5,504 nt of DNA from Chryseobacterium gleum (GTDB lineage: Bacteria; Bacteroidota; Bacteroidia; UBA10329). The stretch lies in NCBI GenBank assembly GCA_945874195.1, contig CAMCFW010000173.1:1-5504 (forward strand). Reading direction: 5' to 3'. Position 1 is the first letter of the stretch. The number at the start of each line of letters is the position of its first letter. The notes below the pieces were generated by a model. That model was not told the DNA's origin. It worked only from the letters and a program-made list of their open reading frames with translations, and did not search any database. Below, piece after piece: positions 1 through 5,434 of the stretch. Made by a program: the position numbers and the translations under genes.

Positions 1-2963
1 GTGGCGCCTTCAAGGCGTTGGATAACCTCAGTATTTGCCAGAACAATGGCCTCCACTTCGGCCGCTGAGAGATTGGCCGAAAGGTCGAGGTTCAACCGCA
101 CCTTGCCGTTGAAGCTGATGGGATAGCTGAAGCTGTCCTCCACCAGATGCGCGGCCTCAAACTTTGGATACGCTGCAAAGCTGATGCTCTCCCCGTGGCC
201 GAGTTGCTGCCACAGTTCCTCGCAGATATGCGGTGCGAAGCTCGACAGCACGATGGTCAGCGGTTCCAGTATTGCGCGCTTGTTGCACTTGAGCTCCGTG
301 AGTTCATTCACGCAGATCATGAACTGGCTCACCGAGGTGTTCAGCGACAGCTTCTCGATGTCGTCCTCCACCTTTTTGATGGTGGCATGGAGCGCCTTCA
401 GCTCGGCCTTGGTGGGCGCATCGTCACTCACAGCGAACGCATCGCCCGCGTGGAACAGGTTCCAGAATTTCCGCAGGAAGCGGTACGTGCCCTCAATGCC
501 GTTGGTGTTCCACGGCTTGGCATCCTCCAGTGGGCCGAGGAACATCTCGTAGAGGCGCAGCGTGTCTGCCCCGTACTTGGAAATGATGTCATCGGGGTTC
601 ACCACGTTCCACTTGGACTTGGACATTTTTTCGACTTCCCAACCACACATAAAGACCGCTCCTGCAGGAATGGGTCTATCGGGCAATGACACCACAGGGT
701 TTCCGTTAATATCCTCCATAATTAATACAGACAAAGGATTCTCTCGGAGATGCATTCGGAAAGCCTGAACGTCTAAGAAATCATTCTCTACTATGTTGAC
801 ATCAACTCTTGCCTCTGAGGTGATATTCAACGGTTGAACAGCGCCATTCAAACCCTTTTCTCTACTTTTCATCCATGTCGTTATCTCCAAAAAGCACTCT
901 CCGAAGCGCTCATTGAACTCTTCATAGTCCAAGTTTTTAATTAGATTGTGTAGATTTTTCGAAACATAGATTGGAGGGAATGCTGCCAAATCATCTGGCC
1001 CATTCATGGTATACATTCCACCAATAAAGCCGAATTCATAGGCAAAACTGCTCCTCCCCTGAATCATCCCCTGATTCACCAATTTCTTCGCAGGCTCATC
1101 AAAGGGCAGATAGCCAAGGTCTTTGAGGAACTTGGTCCAGAAGCGCACATAGAGCAAGTGCCCAGTGGCGTGCTCCGATCCGCCCACATAGAGGTCCACG
1201 TTCTGCCAGTAGTTCACTGCGTCCTTCGAGGCGAATTCGCCCGTGTTGTGCGGGTCCATGTAGCGCAGGAAATACCAACTGCTGCCTGCCCAGCCTGGCA
1301 TGGTGCTCATCTCAATCGGGTAGCCCTTGCCGTTCTCCACCAGTTGCTCGGTGGCCGGGTCCCAGTTCCAGATGTCGGCACGGCCCAAGGGCGGTTCGCC
1401 TGTCTCCGTGGGAAGATATTTCTCAATGGCGGGCAGTTGGAGCGGCAGTTTCTCAATGGGATACGGCACACCGTCCTTGTAATAGATCGGGATCGGTTCG
1501 CCCCAATAGCGCTGCCTGCCGAACACCGCATCGCGCAGTCGGTAGTTGATGCGGCCCTTGCCGATGCCCATCTCTTCCATCCGGGCAATGGCGCGCTTTA
1601 TGGCTTCTTTCACAGGAAGGCCGGTGAGGAAGTCGGAGTTGATGAGAGTGGCGTCCTTGCTTTCATTAGCCTCGAAGACCTCCCCCGACCCCTCCTTGCC
1701 AGGAGGGGAGCTGACCACCTGTGGGATGCGCAGGTTGAAATGTTTCGCGAAATTCCAATCGCGCTGGTCACCGCTTGGCACCGACATCACCGCACCTGTG
1801 CCATAGCCCGCCAACACATAGTCACCGATCCAGATCGGAATGGGCGCTCCTGTGAACGGATGCTCGGCATACGCCCCTGTGAACGCACCCGATACGGTCT
1901 TCACATCGGCCATACGGTCCCTATCGCTGCGGGCCTTGGCCTTGGCGATGTAGGCCTCCACCTCGGCCTTCTGCGCAGCGGTGGTTATCTCCGAAACCAG
2001 ATCATGCTCGGGTGCCAACACCATGAACGATACCCCAAAAATCGTATCAGGTCTGGTCGTAAACACCTCCACCTGTGACCTGTGACCTGTAACCTTAAAC
2101 CTCAATAAAGCTCCTTCCGAGCGGCCTATCCAATTCCGCTGCTGCTCCTTCAGGCTCTCGCTCCATTCCAGCCCTTCAAGCCCATCCAAAAGCCGTTGGG
2201 CGTAGGCTGTGATTCGCATGCTCCATTGCATCATCAGCTTGCGCTCCACGGGGTGGCCTCCGCGCTCGCTGAAACCGTCCTTCACCTCATCGTTGGCAAG
2301 CACGGTTCCCAAGGCTGGGCACCAGTTCACGTAGGCCTCGCTCAGGTAGGCGATGCGGTAATTGAGCAGCGTGGTCTGCCGTTGGGCATCGTCCCAAGAG
2401 TTCCAATCGTTGGCGGTGAATGCGGGCGTTTCATCGCAATGGGCGTTCACCGTGGCGTTGCCTTCTTTGGAGAAGATGGCTGTCAGTTCGCTGATGGGCT
2501 TGGCCATGTCCGCTGCCTTGTCATACCAAGCATCATACAGCTTCAGGAATATCCACTGCGTCCATTTATAATAGGATGGGTCTGAGGTGCGCACCTCTCG
2601 GTCCCAATCGAAACTGAACCCGATGCTGTCCATCTGCCTGCGGTAGGTGGCAATGTTCTCCTCGGTGGTCTTGGCGGGATGCTGTCCTGTCTGGATGGCA
2701 TACTGCTCGGCAGGCAGCCCGAAGCTGTCGTAGCCCATCGGGTGCAGCACATTGAAACCCTTCAAGCGCTTGTAGCGCGACACGATATCCGAAGCGATAT
2801 ATCCCAGCGGATGGCCCACGTGCAGCCCCGCGCCTGATGGATAGGGGAACATATCGAGGACGTAATACTTCGGTCTTGGCGATTGATCGTCTGCTCTGAA
2901 CGTTTTGTCCTTCGCCCAGAAGGCCTGCCACTTCTGATCGATCTTATCCGGATGATACTGCAT
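1..2963 (-). CDS. leuS: Leucyl-tRNA synthetase, 3' end cut by window edge
   Basis: Cytoplasmic class Ia synthetase that charges tRNA-Leu with leucine and edits mischarged tRNA. The frame is open for 987 codons without a stop. It begins MQYHPDKIDQKW, has the HIGH motif as HVGH at residues 48-51 after FPYPSGAGL, a CP1 editing domain with TTRPDT at 302-307 and GDQRD at 398-402 (both aspartates kept), then KMSKS at 779-783 and the anticodon-binding helices. It stops in the C-terminal domain after FNGKVRLNLDLSANLSAAEV, so perhaps 15-25 residues are missing. E. coli LeuS is about 860 residues; the excess comes from an insertion of about 55 residues before VNWCPALGTVLAND and an enlarged domain before KMSKS, the kind of insertions I recall in Bacteroidota LeuS. 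Only the first ZN-1 cysteine (C215) remains. No alternative upstream ATG exists and the leader is A-rich without a Shine-Dalgarno sequence. It lies downstream of tRNA-Leu(CAA) but behind a terminator, so it probably has its own promoter. Confidence 0.97.
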   Translation of the reverse strand, partial: MQYHPDKIDQKWQAFWAKDKTFRADDQSPRPKYYVLDMFPYPSGAGLHVGHPLGYIASDIVSRYKRLKGFNVLHPMGYDSFGLPAEQYAIQTGQHPAKTTEENIATYRRQMDSIGFSFDWDREVRTSDPSYYKWTQWIFLKLYDAWYDKAADMAKPISELTAIFSKEGNATVNAHCDETPAFTANDWNSWDDAQRQTTLLNYRIAYLSEAYVNWCPALGTVLANDEVKDGFSERGGHPVERKLMMQWSMRITAYAQRLLDGLEGLEWSESLKEQQRNWIGRSEGALLRFKVTGHRSQVEVFTTRPDTIFGVSFMVLAPEHDLVSEITTAAQKAEVEAYIAKAKARSDRDRMADVKTVSGAFTGAYAEHPFTGAPIPIWIGDYVLAGYGTGAVMSVPSGDQRDWNFAKHFNLRIPQVVSSPPGKEGSGEVFEANESKDATLINSDFLTGLPVKEAIKRAIARMEEMGIGKGRINYRLRDAVFGRQRYWGEPIPIYYKDGVPYPIEKLPLQLPAIEKYLPTETGEPPLGRADIWNWDPATEQLVENGKGYPIEMSTMPGWAGSSWYFLRYMDPHNTGEFASKDAVNYWQNVDLYVGGSEHATGHLLYVRFWTKFLKDLGYLPFDEPAKKLVNQGMIQGRSSFAYEFGFIGGMYTMNGPDDLAAFPPIYVSKNLHNLIKNLDYEEFNERFGECFLEITTWMKSREKGLNGAVQPLNITSEARVDVNIVENDFLDVQAFRMHLRENPLSVLIMEDINGNPVVSLPDRPIPAGAVFMCGWEVEKMSKSKWNVVNPDDIISKYGADTLRLYEMFLGPLEDAKPWNTNGIEGTYRFLRKFWNLFHAGDAFAVSDDAPTKAELKALHATIKKVEDDIEKLSLNTSVSQFMICVNELTELKCNKRAILEPLTIVLSSFAPHICEELWQQLGHGESISFAAYPKFEAAHLVEDSFSYPISFNGKVRLNLDLSANLSAAEVEAIVLANTEVIQRLEGA
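630..1055 (-). other. Enlarged AT-rich leucine-specific insertion in LeuS
   Basis: Encodes residues 637-778 of LeuS, from just after NQGMIQG to just before KMSKS. This is where bacterial LeuS carries its leucine-specific domain, which is about 46 residues in E. coli but about 142 here. The last part (VDVNIVENDFLDVQAF, residues 720-735, and GWEVE before KMSKS) matches what I remember of Bacteroidota LeuS. The middle part, about residues 645-719, is longer than the version I recall. Hand counts give about 40% GC for 721-1020, against 58-62% for lines sampled at 1201-1260 and 361-420 (51% at 301-360). Codons such as ATA, AGA, TTA and CTA are frequent here and scarce in the flanks. The frame is uninterrupted and no splice-type motifs are present, so it is read as part of the enzyme. 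Confidence 0.85.
1689..1708. repeat. Perfect short palindrome inside leuS
   Basis: CCCCTCCT at 1689-1696 and AGGAGGGG at 1701-1708 form an 8-bp perfect inverted repeat around the 4-nt loop TGCC. It is read in frame within leuS as part of S419-PPGKEGSGE, directly after the editing-domain segment GDQRDWNFAKHF. The surrounding plus-strand sequence (ACCTCCCCCGA before it, AGCTGACC after it) resembles the C-rich/G-rich short palindromic repeats I recall as scattered through many Bacteroidota genomes. Membership of such a family is inferred; the palindrome itself is seen directly. Confidence 0.7.
2071..2105. repeat. Five-unit heptamer tandem repeat inside leuS
   Basis: On the plus strand five consecutive 7-mers all begin with ACCT: ACCTGTG, ACCTGTG, ACCTGTA, ACCTTAA, ACCTCAA. 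The first two are identical and the third differs by one base. On the coding strand they encode residues 287-298 of LeuS (LRFKVTGHRSQV), four residues before TTRPDT of the CP1 editing domain. Because 7 is not a multiple of 3, gain or loss of one unit would shift the frame, while three units would keep it. The degenerate outer units suggest an old array rather than one now active. Confidence 0.75.
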
Positions 2964-2984
2964 GTGCTTAATTTTTACGAGCCG

Positions 2985-2992
2985 CGAAGTTA
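2985..2992 (-). promoter_or_regulatory. Possible -7 element for leuS
   Basis: The minus strand reads TAACTTCG about 21 bp before the leuS ATG, a partial match to the Bacteroidota -7 consensus TAnnTTTG. No TTTG lies at the expected 17-23 bp upstream; the nearest is in the terminator T-run, about 38 bp away. The call rests on similarity to the elements before the tRNA and prs and on the need for leuS to be transcribed beyond the upstream terminator. Confidence 0.3.
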
Positions 2993-2998
2993 AGCGCT

Positions 2999-3048
2999 AT
3001 CTGAGTATGATCTGAGGCCGATGCAGAGCACAAAAAAACCCGATCTGA
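2999..3048. repeat. Three ATCTGA direct repeats on 11-bp spacing
   Basis: ATCTGA occurs at 2999-3004, 3010-3015 and 3043-3048, with offsets of 11 and 33 bp, both multiples of about one helical turn. The third copy is part of the terminator stem, whose other arm supplies the inverted TCAGAT at 3051-3056. The copies lie between the terminator and leuS and could be an operator or chance; no known regulator is recognised. Confidence 0.35.
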
Positions 3049-3060
3049 AATCAGATCGGG
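3032..3060 (-). terminator. Intrinsic terminator of tRNA-Leu
   Basis: On the minus strand a stem of CCCGATCTG pairs with CAGATCGGG (9 bp, or 10 if the inner A-T closes) around a loop of about four bases, followed at once by seven Ts. It begins 6 bp after the tRNA 3' end and reads toward leuS. There is no T-run on the plus side, so it acts in the minus direction only. It should end most tRNA transcripts before leuS. Confidence 0.92.
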
Positions 3061-3066
3061 TCTTAG

Positions 3067-3147
3067 TACCGAAGGCCGGGATCGAACCGGCACTCCAAAG
3101 GAACACGAGTTTGAGTCGTGCGCGTCTACCAGTTCCGCCACTTCGGC
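3067..3147 (-). tRNA. tRNA-Leu(CAA)
   Basis: This 81-nt class II tRNA folds fully by eye. The acceptor stem pairs GCCGAAG with CTTCGGT, with a G1-U72 wobble; the D-arm is GCG...CGC; the anticodon stem CACGA/TCGTG encloses CTCAAAC, giving anticodon CAA for leucine UUG codons. The variable arm is short with a 3-bp TCC/GGA stem and TTT loop. The T-arm is GCCGG/CCGGC around TTCGATC and the discriminator is A. CCA is not encoded (CTA follows), so it must be added by the nucleotidyltransferase. It sits just upstream of leuS, separated by a terminator. Confidence 0.97.
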
Positions 3148-3163
3148 AAGTGAATTGGGGATG

Positions 3164-3193
3164 CGAAATTATATGATTTTCCAACACCTGAAA
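3164..3193 (-). promoter_or_regulatory. Promoter-like elements for tRNA-Leu
   Basis: The minus strand reads TTTC at 3190-3193 and TAATTTCG at 3164-3171, separated by 18 bp. This fits the Bacteroidota pattern TTTG/TTG, 17-23 bp, TAnnTTTG with one mismatch in each element. Transcription would start a few bases upstream of the mature tRNA 5' end at 3147. Sequence match only. Confidence 0.5.
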
Positions 3194-3244
3194 GCAGATT
3201 CACAACTTGATCCTTAAATCCTTCGATTTTGCAGGACAATTCCT

Positions 3245-3252
3245 TACTTTCG
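3245..3252 (+). promoter_or_regulatory. Possible -7 element for prs operon
   Basis: TACTTTCG matches TAnnTTTG at all but one position and lies about 30 bp before the prs start. A TTTG at 3228-3231 is only 13 bp upstream, too close for the usual 17-23 bp, and no better -33 element is seen. It is probably the promoter for prs-rplY-pth, since the upstream neighbour is divergent. Confidence 0.45.
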
Positions 3253-3267
3253 CAGCCCCTTAAAACG

Positions 3268-3275
3268 AAGGAAGG
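3268..3275 (+). promoter_or_regulatory. Shine-Dalgarno-like site fixing the prs GTG start
   Basis: AAGGAAGG lies six bases before the GTG at 3282. An in-frame TAA at 3261-3263 and the absence of ATG, TTG or another GTG between it and 3282 leave this GTG as the only start upstream of the conserved N-terminus. Bacteroidota often lack such sites, so a purine-rich site may compensate for the weaker start codon. Confidence 0.6.
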
Positions 3276-3281
3276 CAGGCC

Positions 3282-4217
3282 GTGGCATTCAACGTCAAAT
3301 TATTTACTGGTGAAGCAACCAACTATCTTTCTGAAAAGATCGCAGAAAGCTATGGTCAGCCGCTAAGCAATCAGACCACGCTTCGGTTCAAGGACGGAGA
3401 GTTTGAGCCTTGTTTTGAGGAATCGATAAGAGGCGATGATGTTTTCATCATTCAATCGACCTTTCCGCCAGGAGACAATCTACTTGAATTGCTTTTGATG
3501 ATCGATGCCGCCAAACGTGCATCGGCCAAACGCATTGTAGCCGTCATACCCTACTTCGGATGGGCCCGTCAGGACAGAAAGGTGAAGCCGCGCGTTCCGA
3601 TCGGGGCCAAATTGATGGCCGACCTATTGGAAGCAGCGGGTGTGACCCGTGTGATGACGATGGACCTTCATGCCGACCAGATCCAAGGTTTCTTTGATGT
3701 TCCGGTGGATCACCTCTTCGGTTCTTACCTCTTCATGGAGCATCTGAAGAACACCATGGACATTGACAATCTGGTAATGGCAACTCCTGATGTGGGTGGA
3801 ACAAGAAGAGCCAATGCTTACGCCAAGGCCCTGAATGTTGATCTGGCCATCTGCTACAAGCAACGAAAAGTGGCCAATCAGGTGGCCGATATGACCGTGA
3901 TAGGTGATGTGGTGGGTAAAGACGTGGTGCTTGTGGACGACATTATCGACACGGGCGGAACGCTTTGCAAAGCCGCTGAAATGATGTTGGAGCATGGAGC
4001 CAAAACCGTTCGGGCATGCATCACGCATCCGCTACTTTCTGGAAATGCACACGACAATATCCGCAACTCGCGATTGACCGAGTTGGTTACAACAGACACC
4101 ATTCCTCTTCGAGAGGTAAATAATAAGATCACGGTGCTTTCGGTGGCACCACTTTTTGCCGATGTCATCAGAAAGGCTCACAACTACGAGTCCATCAGCA
4201 CAAAATTCATTTTCTAA
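3282..4217 (+). CDS. prs: Ribose-phosphate pyrophosphokinase (PRPP synthetase)
   Basis: Cytoplasmic enzyme that transfers the pyrophosphate group of ATP to ribose 5-phosphate to make PRPP, the precursor of purines, pyrimidines, NAD, histidine and tryptophan. At 311 residues it has the usual length of bacterial class I enzymes. Visible motifs are KLFTGEATNYLSEKIA at the N-terminus, FKDGE at 36-40, the ATP-site ARQDRK at 95-100 followed by KPR, the family signature DLHADQIQGFF at 128-138, PDVGG at 169-173, the catalytic flexible loop around YKQRK at 192-196, and the PRPP-binding loop VDDIIDTGGT at 218-227. All key motifs are intact. The start is GTG. It is first in a run with rplY 33 bp downstream and then pth, an order I recall as common in Bacteroidota. 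Confidence 0.97.
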   Translation: MAFNVKLFTGEATNYLSEKIAESYGQPLSNQTTLRFKDGEFEPCFEESIRGDDVFIIQSTFPPGDNLLELLLMIDAAKRASAKRIVAVIPYFGWARQDRKVKPRVPIGAKLMADLLEAAGVTRVMTMDLHADQIQGFFDVPVDHLFGSYLFMEHLKNTMDIDNLVMATPDVGGTRRANAYAKALNVDLAICYKQRKVANQVADMTVIGDVVGKDVVLVDDIIDTGGTLCKAAEMMLEHGAKTVRACITHPLLSGNAHDNIRNSRLTELVTTDTIPLREVNNKITVLSVAPLFADVIRKAHNYESISTKFIF

Positions 4218-4250
4218 ATCAAATCAATCATCAATTAAAACAATCAAACA

Positions 4251-4871
4251 ATGGAATCGATCTCAATAACAGGATCAAAAAGGAAGTCCCTCGGGAAAGC
4301 CGATGCAAAGGCAGCTAGATTAGCTGGTCTGGTTCCATGCATCGTCTACGGAGGAAAAACTGAAATTAGTGTTGAAGTGGACGAGCGCGAGTTTAAAAAA
4401 GTGCTGAACACTCCGAATCAATACATCGTCAATCTAGATGTGGACGGAACTACCTACCCAGTGGTTCTGAAGGCCGTGCAGTATCATCCGGTTTCCGACC
4501 GTATCGTTCATGCCGATTTTCAAGAATTGTCTGGACGCGAAGTGAAAATGACCCTTCCAATTCTTACCAAAGGACAATCGAAAGGCGTTTTGTCCGGTGG
4601 CCAACTCAGAGTGGTCAGAAGAAACGTGAAAGTTCAGGGCCTTCCAGAGAAGATGCCAAGCTTCATCGAATTGGACATCACCAATCTCCGTATCGGAAAA
4701 GCCATCAAGGTCGGTGACCTTAAGTTCCCAGGTATCACTTTCCTTGCTGATGAAAACCAGATCATTGTGGCCGTTCGAATGAAGCGAGGTGCACTGGTAG
4801 ATACTGAAGAAGCAGAAGGAGATGAAGCAGTTTCTGAGGGCGCTGAGGCCGAAGAAGCGGCAGCCGAATAA
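4251..4871 (+). CDS. rplY: 50S ribosomal protein L25 (CTC form)
   Basis: Large-subunit protein that binds 5S rRNA at the central protuberance. At 206 residues it is the long two-domain TL5/CTC form rather than the roughly 94-residue E. coli form. The L25 beta-barrel spans about residues 1-92, with GxxxxxxxRxxGxxP at 15-29, YGG at 33-35 and the signature YHPVSDRIVHADF at 78-90. The C-terminal domain follows at about 97-180, with the GVLSGG turn at 112-117. An acidic, alanine-rich tail runs from about 185 to 206; such tails are frequent in this family and probably disordered. The leader before the ATG is A/T-rich with no Shine-Dalgarno sequence, typical of Bacteroidota. It lies between prs (33 bp) and pth (2 bp) and is probably co-transcribed with both. 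Confidence 0.97.
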   Translation: MESISITGSKRKSLGKADAKAARLAGLVPCIVYGGKTEISVEVDEREFKKVLNTPNQYIVNLDVDGTTYPVVLKAVQYHPVSDRIVHADFQELSGREVKMTLPILTKGQSKGVLSGGQLRVVRRNVKVQGLPEKMPSFIELDITNLRIGKAIKVGDLKFPGITFLADENQIIVAVRMKRGALVDTEEAEGDEAVSEGAEAEEAAAE

Positions 4872-4873
4872 GC

Positions 4874-5434
4874 ATGAAGTACCTTATTGTTGGGTTGGGC
4901 AACATTGGCAGCGAGTATGCCGAAACCCGTCACAACATTGGTTTTAAGATAGTGGACGCCTTTGCCAAGGCGTCCACTTCTGCTTTTAGCCCAGGCCGTT
5001 TGGGCGATGTGTGCGAAGTGAAATTCAAAGGCCGGACCTTCGTTCTGCTGAAACCTTCCACCTACATGAACCTGAGCGGAAAGGCAGTTCAGTACTGGAT
5101 GCAAGAAACCAAGGTGCCGTTGGACAAGCTACTGGTCATTACCGATGACATTGCATTGGAAACGGGCATTATCCGCATACGCGCCAAAGGCAGCGATGGC
5201 GGACACAACGGACTGAAGAGCATCAATCAGGTTTTGGGAACGCAAGATTATCCGCGCCTTCGGTTCGGGGTCGGAAACGACTTCGGCAAAGGCCAACAGG
5301 TAGATTACGTTCTTGGCCAATGGTCGAAGGAAGATCTGGACATCGTCACCCCGAAAATTGAAAAAGCCACAGGGGCCATCAAGGCCTTCGGTACCATGGA
5401 ACTCGGCTTTGTAATGAGTCAGTTCAACGGCTGA
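4874..5434 (+). CDS. pth: Peptidyl-tRNA hydrolase
   Basis: Cytoplasmic esterase that cleaves peptidyl-tRNA dropped from stalled ribosomes, returning free tRNA. The 186-residue length is normal for bacterial Pth. The N-terminus MKYLIVGLGNIG carries N10; the catalytic histidine is H20 in TRHNIGF. N66 in KPSTYMNLSG, D91 in VITDDIAL (corresponding to E. coli D93) and N112 in GSDGGHNG complete the substrate and catalytic set. The ATG lies 2 bp after the rplY stop, so translational coupling is likely. The family member and start are unambiguous. No intrinsic terminator is seen in the 70 bp that follow. Confidence 0.97.
   Translation: MKYLIVGLGNIGSEYAETRHNIGFKIVDAFAKASTSAFSPGRLGDVCEVKFKGRTFVLLKPSTYMNLSGKAVQYWMQETKVPLDKLLVITDDIALETGIIRIRAKGSDGGHNGLKSINQVLGTQDYPRLRFGVGNDFGKGQQVDYVLGQWSKEDLDIVTPKIEKATGAIKAFGTMELGFVMSQFNG

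Noticed and set aside
147..768. Plus-strand open frames opposite the 3' part of leuS
   Set aside because: They overlap each other in different frames and lie over the KMSKS and anticodon-binding coding region on the minus strand; no ribosome site or family similarity.
630..1055. Intein or other self-removing insertion in leuS
   Set aside because: No Cys/Ser at the start with a His-Asn before a Cys/Ser/Thr at the end, no splicing blocks, and the segment ends in conserved LeuS-type sequence; it is a normal site for the leucine-specific domain.
601..1140. Frameshift or pseudogene in leuS at the AT-rich segment
   Set aside because: Translating codon by codon from the ATG at 2963 gives one frame through KMSKS to the left edge with no stop, so the gene is intact.
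1158..2078. Long plus-strand open frame of 306 codons opposite leuS
   Set aside because: It is the antisense shadow of a GC-rich conserved gene; the minus strand encodes LeuS continuously there with all motifs, and the plus translation shows no recognisable domain.
2964..3066. Classical attenuator or T-box controlling leuS
   Set aside because: No leader peptide with leucine codons, no T-box sequence and no competing antiterminator upstream of the hairpin; the hairpin begins 6 bp after the tRNA and is explained as its terminator.
2990..3187. Minus-strand frame of 65 codons spanning the tRNA and terminator
   Set aside because: It translates straight through the tRNA-Leu gene and its terminator; the GGTGRRAR...SIPAFGT pattern is the usual artefact of translating a tRNA.
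3228..3231. TTTG as the -33 element of the prs promoter
   Set aside because: It is only 13 bp from the TACTTTCG element, shorter than the 17-23 bp used by Bacteroidota promoters.
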